64,000 nt of DNA, from assembly GCF_024868665.1 (NCBI RefSeq), contig NC_079891.1, positions 35,100,332 to 35,164,331 of the forward strand. Direction: 5' to 3'. Under the pieces are notes generated by a model, which saw only the letters and a list, made by a program, of their open reading frames with translations, was not told the origin of the DNA and ran no database searches. The position numbers were made by a program, and so were the translations under genes. Below, one piece after another: positions 12,401-24,420 of the stretch. This stretch comes from Triplophysa rosa (taxonomy: Eukaryota > Chordata > Actinopteri > Cypriniformes > Nemacheilidae). Positions within the stretch are counted from its first letter, which is position 1; every line of letters starts with the position of its first letter.

Positions 12401-15400
12401 CGCTCGTCTTATTGGTCTTATAAATCCATTGCACTCCTTAAAACAGAAAATAGATACAGTCTTGATAAAACTAAAGAATTTGGAGTTTCCACTTCTTGGT
12501 GAAAAGCACAACTGGTTTTACTGGCACACTTACTAAAGTTTTCATTGCATGATCCACATATCTAAATACACAAACACTGTTCTTTATACTTACTTCACTA
12601 CCAATGTTGGGTGTAACTAGTTACGAAGTAATTAGTAACTATAATCTAATTACTTTTCCCTTAAAAAGTAAAGTAAGGGATTACGCTATTTTTCTGTAAT
12701 TGAATTACAGTTACTTCTGATGTAATTGAACTAAATACTGTATAATATATTCAATAGTGGAAATTACATCAAAATTCAAAGTCTATCTTTAAAATGTTGC
12801 TTTAATGTGTCATTCTCACATTTGTAATACTTTGGTCAGTTAATAAGAATAATTTATGTAGTTATTTATGATTTATTTGAATGAATTAAAAGAGCCGTTT
12901 CATGTCTATCCTTGAATCACTGAACTAATCAAGGTTGATGTAGGATATAGAAAGTAATTAGTAATAAGTAATTAAATACTTATTATATAAATTTTGGAGA
13001 GAGTAACTTGTACAGTAATCTAATTACACTATTGAATATGTAATTAGTAACTAGTAATTAATTACTTTTTAGAGTAATTTAACCAACACTGATCAATACA
13101 TTATGAAGCAAATATCATCATTTTTACTCCACTACATTTGAAAAATAAATACTTTCTTAAATTTTTCTTTAATATTTTTTATGTACTTAAGCGTTAAAAG
13201 TAAAAAATATTTTGAAATGGAATGAACTAGAGTTAAAAAGTATGATATATGCTTTATAATGTAGTAAAACAAAATCATTTCCACAGAACAGATACTTGAA
13301 AATATACAAGAGATTAAAAATCTCATTTGTTTTGGAAAGTGATGATAAATAACAATATGAGGAATAAAACAATGTGTTTTAGTGACCAGCACTTTCCCCA
13401 CAAATATTCAAGCATACAGTTAAAAATGCACTCGTTTTAGTAACAAAAATCCCATTTTAACAATGCAAAAATATTTTGCTTTGTCTTGTAATTTCAATGC
13501 AATAATCCCAACATCTCTAACACTAAAGGGAGGTTTCCCGTCAGGGATTAAATTAAACCAGGACTAGGTTTTAGTTAAATTAAGAGATTGAAGTAGTTTT
13601 TGCAAACATGAATTACAAAAAACATAACTTTTGTGCATTTTAAGACAAAACAATGTCAGTGATGTATTTCAAGATGTGCCAGCGCAAACTGTTTTCAGTT
13701 TAGTCAGATCTACTGTAACATTTATTTTAGTCTAGGACTAGTTTTAAGCCCAGTACAGGAAACCACCCCTAAATGTATTTACTTAAAGTGATAGTTCACC
13801 CATTTCAACTCTTTATGACTTGCTTTCTTCCGCAGAACACAAAAGAAGATATTTGAAAGAAAGTTTGTAACCGAACCGCACTGGACCCCATTCACTTCTA
13901 TCGTGTGGACACAAAACCAATGCAAGTGAATGGGGTCCAGTTACCAACATTCTTCAAAATATCTTCTTTTGTATTCTGCAGAAGAAAGAAACTCGAGACA
14001 ATAGGGTGAGTAAATGATGACAGAATTTTCAGTTTTGGGTGAACTATCACTTTAAGAAGCTAAATGACACAAGATCTGAGTTTTGCGATGTTTTTACTTC
14101 AACCAAGATGATTTTTCTTTCCCCATGGCAAACGTTTTTTGTTACATTTTTCGGAAATATCGAGATAAAATGCTTGTGCATGTTTGCTTTTCCAGTAAAT
14201 ATCTTATTTTACGGATGTTTAGACAGTTGTATTCAGGGCTGGAAATGGGGGGAAAGCAGGGGAAGTGAATTTCAAGTGGTGACGCAGTTCCACCTTAGGA
14301 TTTCCATCTTTTACCCATCTTTTTTACGATATGCACATTTCAGACATAAATAAAATGGCATTTTTGCTTCTACGGTTTCAAAACGTACCCAACTAGATTC
14401 CCCCCTTGAATGTCAGTCACTTCCACCACTGGTTGTATTGGAAAGCAAGAAAAGGATTTTTTGTTGTGAACCATACAGTAACTAATAATAGCCCGCAAGG
14501 TTTCTCAGTTCACACACTTACCTCTTGTTCTCTCTCCCACAGCCGGTCCTCCAGGTCCTGAATGAGATCATCTGAGGACGGCGAGGGTCGCAGGGCCCCG
14601 GGAGCGTCGCTCAGGTGACTCAGACGCTGATAAGACGATGAACTCTTGCCAGAAGAAGAGCGGCCGCTATCAGAGGCGCTGATGCCATTCTGGTATCCCG
14701 GCTTATCCAGTTTGTCCAGGGCGACGGTGCCCAGCCTGTTGATGTGGCTGGTGGAGGCACTAAGGGGTCCGAGCGCAGGAGGTGGGCCGTACCCCGACCC
14801 CGTGTATGTGGGCAGACTGGTGAGAGAGTTCCTCCCAGAATCTGACAGACTGCCCTGACCGGCTCTGCCCGCTCCCGCGTGCGTTCCCCGACTGCTGGGA
14901 CTGTCCTGATCCCACTGCCCTCCGGACGGGTTCTGCGCGCTCTTCTCTCCTCCGCTGCCTCCACTTCCGCTGCTGCCCGGACCGCCGCTCGTGCCCGAGC
15001 TGGTCTGAAGGGGACACACCAGATTCTGCATGGAGTGAAAATTCTTGGGCACCACGGGTTTGAAGGCTGACGGGCGCACCAGAGAATCATTCGTCTGTGG
15101 AGATAAAAAGCAGAACTTCTGAAGCGTGACATAAAATCAAGACAAAAATTCATGCTGTTGTGAACCTGTGACTCTTTCTTCAGTGGAACACAAAAGAAGA
15201 TATTTGGAGAAACATCTCCGTGGTTTTATGGAAGTCAATGAAGTTCGACGTTGTTCGGCTCTTGAGAATATCATCTTTTGTGTTCTTCAGAAGAAACTCT
15301 CTTGGATGATCGTCAGATTGCACCTGTGCATGCTCCAGTTTTCCGGAGACGGGCAGAATGTTCGGTGGGTTTTGATGATAAGGTTTGGCTTTGCTCTTGT

Positions 15401-15854
15401 CATTGTGCTGTGCTGGAGGCTGATGGCTGACATTTTTCTCGTTCGCGGTGAGCACTATGTTGTTACCGCACAGGTCCAGACTCTCTCCTCTCCTGTGGCC
15501 CTCTCTCCGCACCCCGCCGTTGAAGAACGCCGTGTTGGACACCAGCCTCTCTCCGTTGACCGTTTGCTGTCGGTTAACGTTGTGAGCCGCTGGGCGTTCC
15601 GCGTCCGAGTGACCGCGAGCGTTGCCGTGGTAATCCCTCTCTGCGTTGTAGCTACGCTCGTCGGCGGAGACGCCCTTCGCCTTGGTGCTGGGTCCGGGGA
15701 TGCGGTCGGCGCTAAAACTGCGGTCGTCCAGTCGGCGACGAGCTGAGTTGGGAGGAGGCGGGGCCGTCAGAGGGCCGTTAGGGGTGGTGCGGGTGCCCAC
15801 GCTGCGCATGGTGATGGGGCGTTGACTGGAGGCCCCGCTCCCTACACTGCCCAT
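9439..15854 (-). CDS. lzts3: Leucine zipper putative tumor suppressor 3 (ProSAP-interacting protein 1)
   Basis: A postsynaptic density scaffold that binds Shank/ProSAP proteins and SIPA1L (SPAR) proteins in dendritic spines. Five coding exons, all phase 0: 15854-15324, 15094-14522, 12312-11992, 11183-10953 and 10110-9439, giving 775 residues (human about 673). The first coding exon is entered by an acceptor at 15945. Matches to the human family: MGSVGSG start and RSVGTRT; RPSAFKPVVPKNFHSMQNL; SLSDSGRNSLTSLPTY; LSASTSHINR; the Fez1/LZTS coiled coil from about residue 350 on ([41 protein letters not shown]); and the C-terminal tail RLERIESTEI, a PDZ ligand. The extra length sits in the serine/glycine-rich N-terminal half and a proline-rich insert before the tail. 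Introns hold several MITEs. Upstream noncoding exons are not certain. Confidence 0.95.
10368..10584. mobile_element. short TIR element in an lzts3 intron
   Basis: The ends CCAGTTGCATAAA and TTTATGCAACCG are inverted, and the body is rich in TAAGACT / AGTCTTA mirror repeats. This looks like a nonautonomous DNA transposon; I could not identify its target duplication. Confidence 0.5.
12602..13091. mobile_element. hAT-like nonautonomous element
   Basis: Begins CAATGTTGGGTGTAACTAG and ends CCAACACTG, with the body dense in TAATTACT / AGTAATTA motifs. Same family as copies at 31187, 36249 and 63144, which have clearer 8-bp target duplications. The flanks here (ttcactac / atcaatac) match at six of eight bases, suggesting an older insertion. 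Confidence 0.7.
13529..13770. mobile_element. short TIR element in an lzts3 intron
   Basis: Inverted ends GGAGGTTTCCCGTCAGGG and CAGTACAGGAAACCACCC, with internal mirror segments around TAGGACTAG / CTAGGACTAG. No coding capacity; the superfamily cannot be set from the ends alone. Confidence 0.5.
13787..14051. mobile_element. TTAA-flanked MITE
   Basis: Ends AGTGATAGTTCACCC and GGGTGAACTATCACT, perfectly inverted, with TTAA on both sides (13783-13786, 14052-14055). The interior is a long imperfect palindrome containing GAACACAAAAGAAGATAT on one arm and its mirror on the other. Confidence 0.8.
15150..15312. mobile_element. truncated TTAA-family MITE next to an lzts3 splice donor
   Basis: Carries the interior palindrome of the TTAA family (GGAACACAAAAGAAGATAT at the left, ATCATCTTTTGTGTTCTTC at the right) without clear ends. 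It begins about 10 bases inside the intron from the lzts3 exon ending at 15324, so failure of that donor would read into the element. Confidence 0.6.
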
Positions 15855-15944
15855 GCCAGGAGCCTCGAGCGCTTCACTCCGCCACCCTCCACGGCAGCAC
15901 ACGCGGGCATGAAGGGTACCTGAACCGAGCCGCACACACACACA

Positions 15945-17500
15945 CTGCAACAGAAACACACACACACGGGTTAATACACTACATCACTGCGACACCAAAA
16001 CCTCAAACATAATGTTCCCACAACAGAGCAAAAGATAAAAATATTTGTATACTACTGTAAATAATCAACACACTTGATTTTCATAAAAAGCCAAACTTCT
16101 TCCTCGTTGACTTAAACATAGATCAGATCTCTCAAAACTCTACAAGAACTTGATTTCCCAACTCCAGTCAAGGAACGAAAACTCATGAAGAGCTTTGCCA
16201 AGAGAAACAGTCTGCGTACGTGCATGTGTGTAAACAATAACATGAATCTGTTTCAGCCGCACCCTGAATAAAATGATATCTGTGATTATCTATGAAGTTA
16301 AACATTACCTAAAGATCAATGAAATATGACTGAAGTTCAGTTTCCTACAAACAAAGAGGAACATGTTATTGCTCAGATGTTGCTCTTTCATTTGATGAAG
16401 TTCTGTGTTTAAGTATCAACTTCTGCTGTTGAGAAGAAAAAGACAAGTAAATGAGAGTGTAATTGTGTGAACACATGAAGAGTCTGGAGGTGTATATGAA
16501 TGTATAGATTGTACAGTTAAATAATCTGGATTTGGAGAAATTTGATGAGAAATGTTTGAGTTCATATCGAGATCTTCAATAATATTGACTTTTGATTGCA
16601 GACTTGACAGATCTAAGCTCAGTTTGACACATGGTTGACATCTCTTCTGAAACTCACATGACAGACACATTCTTTTTCTCAGGAGGAATATCTGAGACGG
16701 GACACTTTTTCAATTTATAATTTGCTCTCCATTTAATCTCATTGATGTCTAGGAGAAACCATTGAGATATTTACACAACAGTTAAAAGTTCGATTGTGGA
16801 GTCAGTAGAAAAAAAATGATCAACATTTGTATTTTCCTACAAATAAACTGTGGTTACTGTAGCCAATCCATGCTTAATTTGAGATTGCCGTTGTTTAACT
16901 ATAACCAACTTAAGTCCAAATTTAACGTAGAAAATCTGAAATGTCAATTTATGATAATGGTGCAGAATGTTTACTCTATGGATTCATGTTTACAGAGCTC
17001 AATGCATTCATGCAGCAGCGCTGGCTGGGCTGCAGTAGCGCGAGCCGTCCAGCAGCGCGCCGCGGGCACGTGCACCACACTCACACAGCATTACATCATC
17101 GCTCACATGCTTCGTATATTCAAACCCTACACACACATCTCACTATAGACCGTGTGTGAGATGCCATTGACTGTCAGGACGATAAATGCATCACATCTGA
17201 TATCTTACCTTCATCAACAGACATTGACGCTGTCAATAATGCAAGACGAGATTTTCTCCTTATACTATACAATAAAGATGGCACAAATAAAAAGGTTGAC
17301 GCCAGAAGCGATGCACACACACACACACGTCTGAGAATAAAGAAAAATGCACGTACATTTGTAAACATGCGCGTGACACACGCATCACCGACCCCTACTG
17401 TACTGCACTCGCACATTAAAAACGCAACGACAACGCGATGATAATAAAGAGAAATTCAAGCCTGTCAGTTAAAATAGGATCTAGAGGCCTGCCCCCCCCC
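15945..17500. other. lzts3 upstream intron; no gene recognised
   Basis: Mostly AT-rich with no recognisable exon. A CpG-dense patch lies at about 17010-17070 (gcagcgcgccgcgggcacgtg) and may be regulatory. Poly-C at 17493-17501. Confidence 0.4.
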
Positions 17501-17559
17501 TCCAATATTAACATATGACATCAGAATCACAACAGCTCAATAAATGCTTTAAAAGAGCA

Positions 17560-18200
17560 TATTCACAAGAAGAGCGCGCAACAAGACGTGATGAGCCATG
17601 AATGAACGCAGCGTTTAAAAGAAACGCAGCCCTCGCGCTGCAACTAACCCGACAAATGCATTCAGCAAACACAGGACATAAAAATGCTTTATGCCTCCAC
17701 TGAAGAGCAAACGCAATGGACACAGCAGCGATGCAGGGACAGCAGCAGCCGCACAATGGAGAGACGGTGTTCACCTGACTACACCAGTAACACCAGAGAT
17801 GGATCCGTCCGTGCGCTTTTCATCGCTGTGGCCATTACATAATGCGCGTTACCGCTCATGCAAAAGGATGCGAGCAGCCTCCTGGACCGCCGCATCCGCA
17901 TCCCTCTATCAGCATCAGCATCACCTTTCTCGCCTCCGTGAGCGATAACAAGCGTCAGCGCATCGAACCTTTCACGGCAGTGTCGCGACGCGTTCAAAGG
18001 CGCGTCGCGGTGCAGCGGACGCGGATGATACTCCGTTACTCCGTAGATACTCACTGTCTCATATGATCCGTCTGTCACTCCGTGCGTCGGGATGAGCCTC
18101 TGCGTAAATGAACGTGTGAAAGGACGCGATGCGCTTCCGCCCGCGCCAGATATGAAGTGATGGCGGGGGGAGAGAGAGAGGCGCGCATCAGCTGAGAGAC
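17560..18200 (-). promoter_or_regulatory. probable lzts3 promoter and noncoding first exon
   Basis: CpG-enriched stretch upstream of lzts3 and before the next gene. A minus-strand donor GAGACA then GTGAGTATC lies at 18055/18054, which would suit an untranslated exon spliced to the acceptor at 15945. The exact start site is not visible. It sits directly beside a long pyrimidine microsatellite. Confidence 0.35.
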
Positions 18201-18237
18201 ACACCCACCTCAGCTCCGCCCCTTCTGTTCTGAGTGC

Positions 18238-18398
18238 AGTTTTTCTTTCCTTCCATCCTTCCTTCCCTCCCACCCATCCTTCCTTCCTTTTTTCTTTCTT
18301 TCTTTCTTTCTTTCTTTCCATGTCTCCTTCCTTCCTTCTTTCTTTCCTTCCTTCCTTCCTTCCTATCCATCCATCCATCCATCCTTCTTCCTTCCTTC

Positions 18399-18460
<62 letters not shown>

Positions 18461-18469
18461 ATCTATCTT

Positions 18470-18528
<59 letters not shown>

Positions 18529-18635
18529 CCTTCCTTCCATCCATCCATCCATCCATCCATCCATCCTTCTTTCTTTCTTTCTCTCTCTCTCTCCTGCCTT
18601 CCTTCCATCCATCCTTCTTTTTCTTTCTTTCGGCA
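18238..18635. repeat. compound pyrimidine microsatellite
   Basis: About 400 bases of almost pure pyrimidine/TATC repeats: (TTCC)n and (CCAT)n at the left, about (TTTC)20 at 18401-18460, about (TATC)17 at 18460-18528, then (CCAT)n, (TTTC)n, (TC)n and (TTCC)n again. The open frames here (FLSFFLSFF..., YLSIYLSI...) are repeat artefacts. Confidence 0.97.
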
Positions 18636-18639
18636 TTAA

Positions 18640-20068
18640 AAAGAATACCAATGCACAGTTAGGACACGCTAACATTGTTTAAAGGGTGGTTTAATGAGGG
18701 ACACTACAGTAATATAATACAAACTAAATAAAGTAAATATAGCATTCAAAACATTCTTTTTGTGTGTAAATGCAGCTGCAGTATAACTTAGTATAACTTC
18801 AACAATAACAACAGAATCGATACACTGCTTTTAAAGCGGCCACACATATAAAACCCATTTGAGAGCAAGACATCGGAGAGGATCCATTCATGACACATAC
18901 ATCAGTACATACAGTCGCTTCATGATCTGAAGTGAGAACATGGTGTGACATGGCACACATCCTCAGGCTGAACATTTGTCCAACATCATCCACGATCTTT
19001 TCTTTGTGTGTGCATCACACCGTCATTCTCAGATGTAGTAATCGTGGTTTTAACATGCACACACAAACACTAGACCAACAACATCAGCAAAAATGACAGC
19101 TCATACAACTGACTACACCGAATAAAACGTCAGCATCTATTGTTAGATCTTTATCCTCTCTCTTCCCATTCACAAATTCATCAGTGACATCAACAATTTC
19201 TCAAGGTTACTATGGAGATGGTCTCCATCCAACTGGAGCTCGGGCGGGTGTCATGTGACAGCAGGTGGCGAAGCAGCGCTGATGGAGAGAGAGAGGCTGG
19301 ATGGAGTCTAATGAGAGAGAACTGAGAAATGAAAGCACAGAGCTCAGCGTCCCATGATTCCACTGTCATCACCACGCTGATATAAACATCAGATCAGAAA
19401 GAGTAAAAAAACAAGTGTGGGAAATTTAAAAAGAGAAATTCTTGCCATTGTTTGGTTTTGGATTATTTAAAGATGATACACAGTATTAAATATAACTTTG
19501 TAAAATTTGAAATGGAATGCAGAATTATAACACAAGTTTGTTAAACTATTATACCATGATTACTTGCGATGAAATGCATTTTTTGATTTTCGATTACTCA
19601 TAAATAAATTCCCACGTAACATTAGAATATAAAGAAATGTGTATTTCTAAAAAAACGCACCGTATATTTTCACATACTTCATTTAATAATTTAGCATACA
19701 TTATATAGAGCATAGTGAAAAAGACTTCAAATGCTGTAATTTACCATAAGCTCTTCAACATTAACATAAGCAGGCGTACATTTCTAATTTGTTCTTGGAT
19801 TTATTTCATTTTCTTTGTTAAATTTATTTACCTTCAGTAAAATCCTTCATTTCAGTTTAAACCTGTAATTCAACATCCAGTGCTTCAATTAAATTAAATT
19901 CACATTCTACCTCATGAACTTAAAATGAACAAATTCCAATAATCTCAACTCCAACAGTGTCAGAAAGATCCTTATGTTCCTGAGATACCGGACACTCTCA
20001 GTATCATTTCTCTCGAGTCTTATTGTGCAATAGTTTCAGAACAAATCAAGTGAACCTCTTCCACCCGA
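18640..20068. other. spacer, part likely 3' UTR of the TMEM127-like gene
   Basis: No exon recognised. The minus strand downstream of the stop at 20069 could be 3' UTR; minus-strand AATAAA candidates lie near 19800-19830. Nothing else identifiable. Confidence 0.4.
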
Positions 20069-22731
20069 TCACTCAGCTCCACCAATCAAAGGCTCCGTTT
20101 CACTGTCCTCAGTTTCCACGCTCAGGTAATCACGCGGTGCGATGGGCTCCGCTCGACCCTTGAGGGCAAAAGCACAGGCCATTACCGAGAAGATCAAACC
20201 CAGCAGCTCAATGTACAGACTCTCTCCCGGAGACACAAGCAGCTCGGACGGGTTTATTTCTGTTCGGTCTGACCGTGAGTGGTGTTTTGCTCGCTGCAGG
20301 TTGTGTTTAATAACATACAGACAGGTTACACACACACCCAGAACCGCCAGACAGTCCAACGCTGCAGGAAGGGAGAAGAAAACGAACGTTAACAAAGTTC
20401 TTCGGATCAGTCAGTACGAAGAGTGTATTTAACTGTTTATGAGGTGGTTAGTGCGTCTTTTTGTACAATGTGAATCATACATGATTTTACAAAAAAAATG
20501 TCAAATTGAATTCATACATTTCAGCCACTTTTATGCTGGGTTCACACCCAACGCGAATTAAGCGTTTTGCACGAGTAAATTACATACAAAGTCAATGCAA
20601 AGATGCGTATAGACGCGAACTTACGGTAGGCGGTGTGAATGACGCGACTCGGGCTGCGCAATTACCGCGAAAGCACGTCAATTTCGTCTTCCGCAAAGGT
20701 TGAAAATAATGCTGGGTTCACACCAAACACGAACAATCGCGTTTCACACTCTTTATTACTCGCGGGAAAAGTTCGTTATTTTCATATGAGTGACGTGAAA
20801 TGACAAATATTTTCAACCTTTGCAGAAGACAATATGGCCACGCGTTCGCGTTTTGCGTGAGTAAATTACATACAAAGTCAACGCAAAGACGCGTACAGAC
20901 GCGAACTCGCGGCAGGCATGTTATTACTCGCAGGAAAAGTTTGTTATTTTCGCATGAGTGACGCGATCTGACAATAACACTGGGTTCACACCAAATGCGA
21001 ATTAAACGTTTTGCGCGAGTAAATTACATATAAAGTCAATGCAAAGACACGTACGGACGCGAACTCGAGGGAGGCGGTGCGAATGATGCGAATTGGGCGG
21101 CATGATTGCCGCGAACATGCGTCAATATTGTCTTCCGCGAAGGTTGAAAATATTTGTCAATTTGCGTCACTCACGTGAAAATAACGAACTTTTCCCGCGA
21201 GTAATAAAGAGCTTGGAACGCGATTGTTCATGTTTGGTGTGAACCCAGCATAAGTGTGGAACACTTTAGGGGGTTCACACCAAATGGCAATTAGCGTTTA
21301 GCACAAGTAAATTACATAAAAAATCAATGCAAAGACGCGTATAGACGCGAACTCGCAGTAAGCAGTGCGACTGACGCGAACCGGGCAGCGTGACTGCCTT
21401 GAACGCGTGTCAATCTCATCTTTCGCGAAGGCTGAAAATATTTGTCAGATCGCGTCACTCAAGAGAAAATGTGTAACTTTTCCCGTGAGTAATAAAGAGC
21501 ATGGAACGAGATTGTTCGTGTTTGGTGTGAACCCAGCATAAGCGTGGAACGCAAACAATCACGTAACGCTCTTTATTACACTTGGTTCACACCAAACGCC
21601 AATGAAGCGTTTTGCGCGAGTAAATTACATACAAAGTCAATGCAAAGACGCGTATAGACGCGAACTTACGGTAGGCGGTGTGAATGATGCGAATCGGGCT
21701 GTGCGATTGTCATGTCAATCTCGTCTTCCACGAAGGTTGAAAATAATTGTCAGATCGCATCACTCACGAGAAAATTACTAACTTTTCCCGCGAGTCATAA
21801 AGAGCATGGAACGCAATCGTTCTCGTTTGGTGTGAACCCAGCAGAACAATCATGTTACATGCTCTTTATTACACAGGGTTCACACCAAACTCCAATTAAG
21901 CGTTTTGCGCGAGTAAATTACATACAAATTCAATGCAAAGACGCGTATAGACATGAACTCGCGGCAGGAGGTGCGAATCGGGCGAAAATAACAAACTTTT
22001 CCTGCGAGTAATGCTGGGTTCACACCAAACGCGAACAAAGTTTGTTATTTTCACGCGAGTGACGCGATCTGACAAATATTTTCCACCTTCGCTGAAGACG
22101 AGATTGACGCGTGTTCGCTGCAATCGTGCCGCCCGATTCACGTCATTTGCACCGCCTGCCACAAGCTCGCGTCTTTGCATTGACTTTGTATGTAATTTAC
22201 TTGCACAAAACACTTAAATCGCGTTTGGTATGAACCCAGCATTACAGTCTATTGGTTACTTGATTAATACACATGTGCACTTGTATACTTCAGTGTGTTA
22301 CGTCACCTGTTGATATATACAGTGATGTCACCAGTCGTGAGCGAGAGACAGCTGTGCCGAGGAAGTCCAGCAGGAAAGAGAAACTGGAGAGCAGGACGGC
22401 GCTGTAGCAGAGACACGCCAGCATGTACAGCAGCCACATTCCCCATCCGTTGAGCCCGCCCAGCGGCCCTGAACAGACCCCGGAACACACGTCACATACA
22501 TGACACAGAACCACGGTTGAGATTTTACTCCGGTTATAAACAGAAGCTCAAACCTGTGTCCGTGCGATTCTGATACGCGTGTATAGTGAAAGCCACGCCG
22601 TAGATGAGCTGCTGGCCGTTTGCTTGAGAAGTGTTTTGGATCTGGATCCAGTTGGGGTCTGCGATAGATGTGCACAGCGACACAAGTGTGAAGCACTGAC
22701 ACACGGCCGCAGGGCTCAACGCCAGCGTCAT
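20069..22731 (-). CDS. TMEM127-like four-pass membrane protein
   Basis: Three coding exons (22731-22554, 22468-22307, 20361-20069; both introns phase 1) give a 210-residue protein. Hydrophobic segments lie at about residues 8-24, 70-92, 115-132 and 164-184. The first extramembrane loop has two N-glycosylation sequons (NTS at 33, NRT at 55) and is flanked by SLCTSIADPNW. The tail is acidic and ends SETEPLIGGAE, with a possible YLSV sorting motif. Human TMEM127 has a closely similar start (ALCTALAEPAWLHI) and second helix (SAFLLDVFG against SSFSFLLDFLG), so I place it in that family, but it is not the TMEM127 orthologue on length or sequence. It lies between lzts3 and ddrgk1, where the human 20p13 block has no such gene that I know of. 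No specific function can be given; endomembrane or plasma-membrane location is inferred. Confidence 0.8.
20534..22241. repeat. mosaic tandem array of a 'TGCTGGGTTCACACC' TIR element
   Basis: The region is built from forward and inverted copies of one unit: GCTGGGTTCACACCAAACGC, AAATTACATACAAAGTCAA, AAAGACGCG, CGTCTTCCGCGAAGGTTGAA, CGAACTTTTCCCGCGAG and the closing GGTGTGAACCCAGCA. At least six partial or complete units follow each other. The outer ends TGCTGGG and CCCAGCA are flanked by TTA on each side, compatible with a 3-bp target duplication of Harbinger type. It fills most of the last intron of the TMEM127-like gene (20362-22306). Confidence 0.8.
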
Positions 22732-23353
22732 TCTGATCCGAGAAGAAGGACATACAGTTAAAAGACTGCCATAGATGAAAAAACAATAATCCTCACAGAA
22801 AAATGCATCTCACCTTATAAACAGAGTTCAGACAGGTTCACACGTGAGCTTTTGTGTGTTCACTTTAACTGCAATGAAACATCAGCAATTTTACTGTCCA
22901 GACACGTGACTGTACCACGGTAAAATGCATCCATGCATGACAGACTCGGGCACAATGTCACACTTTTTAATCCAATAAATGTTTGTCAAGTTGGGTCTAA
23001 AGAGGATTTCTGTATAGATTCATCTTAAAATCTTGAGTTGAAAGCGGGGCATGATGTCACACCATTGGGGTTTATTTATATAATTATAGATTACTGCAGG
23101 GCTTTTAAACAAACCTTACAGCAAATGAAAAAAAAGCAATACAGATTCACAAAAGCATCGCCCAACCTTGATGTATATAAAATTACTCATGAGACAAGAA
23201 CATGTTAATAAACTTCATTTACAGTATTGTGCTTTCAATGTTCTCAAATGAAAGAAAAAATCACGAAGATGTTTACATTTTAGTTTAGTTTGATTTCAAA
23301 CCTAAGATACAAAGCCATTAATTGTGACAACTTGCCCCGGGCTGCCTTACAAC

Positions 23354-24270
23354 TAGGGATGGGTACCGAGAACCGGTACTTTTTTGGACCGGTACATAAT
23401 TGGGTCGATACCAGAGTATCGATAAGCTTCATGACAAACGATACTGTTATCGATACTTGAGTTGTTTTATCTCTGTGTATTCGGGTGTTAAATGACGAAT
23501 TAGAGGCTGCTGCTGCCTGTCATTTTCCATCCCTGAATGATGTCCGAATGGCCGAAGATTGCTCGACGTGTGTGTGATATCTAGGGCCATGTGATTTCCG
23601 CGATGTATTTGTAATCTGCTTGTTTTGCGTGTTTATGAGTGAAAGAGTGGCATTGTTGCGCTTGTGAAGATTTCAGCGTCCGTGTTTCACAACGAGGAAG
23701 CTTCCGTCAAACACCCCTTTGCGGCAACCCGTCAAAATAAAAGTCCTTTATTTACAAACAAGTTTAACATTGTTTTTAATCATTCGGCCACGGAGTATAT
23801 TTACTTACTTTAGTAAATTGAAGTACATGTGCTAGTAAAATTATTAAAAATAGTACATTTAATTAAAAAAAATATTACTTGCTTTGAAATTAGTACTTAA
23901 ATTTATGTAGACCTAAAACCAGAAAGGAAAAAAGAAATACGGTCTACCAGCCAAATAACCATAGTGATGTAAAGTAAATATGTTGAATTACATTATTATG
24001 TGCTCTTATGCACATGCCAAGTGCCGTAAGTGGTATGCTAAGGAACACGTTTTGTTGTAGCATTTTCTGTTTGCTCAGAAGCATTTGTAAACAGCAGTTC
24101 TAAAGCTCAGCTGTGATAAAGAAACTTAAAATGTTTAACATCTTTTCACATCATGTGTTTTTGCATCAAATTATAGAGCGTAGTATCGATAACAGTATAC
24201 GATAAGTACCGGTGTCGATAAGCAGTATCGGTATCTTTATCGATTAAAATCTTAACGATACCCATCCCTA
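23354..24270. mobile_element. hAT-like nonautonomous element (917 bp)
   Basis: Inverted ends TAGGGATGGGTACCGA and ACGATACCCATCCCTA, flanked by a perfect 8-bp duplication CTTACAAC (23346-23353 and 24271-24278). The subterminal regions are rich in ATCGATA motifs. No transposase frame. It lies in the first (noncoding) intron of the TMEM127-like gene. Confidence 0.85.
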
Positions 24271-24420
24271 CTTACAACACACACAGATGTCATCAACACT
24301 ACAAACTAAAGCATTTAATAATAACAACCCCTACATCAAATCACAATTTCATAAGCTAGATATCGAATGATCAACACGGGCGGTGACGTCACACGAGGAA
24401 GATGATACAGTGTTTCTCAC

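Noticed and set aside
18234..18682. Open frames of 120-142 codons rich in FLSFF and YLSI
   Set aside because: They are simple-sequence translations of (TTTC)n, (TATC)n and (CCAT)n.
22328..22786. 152-codon minus-strand open frame across the TMEM127-like exons
   Set aside because: It reads through exon and intron in the wrong frame; the three-exon model with phase-1 introns fits better.
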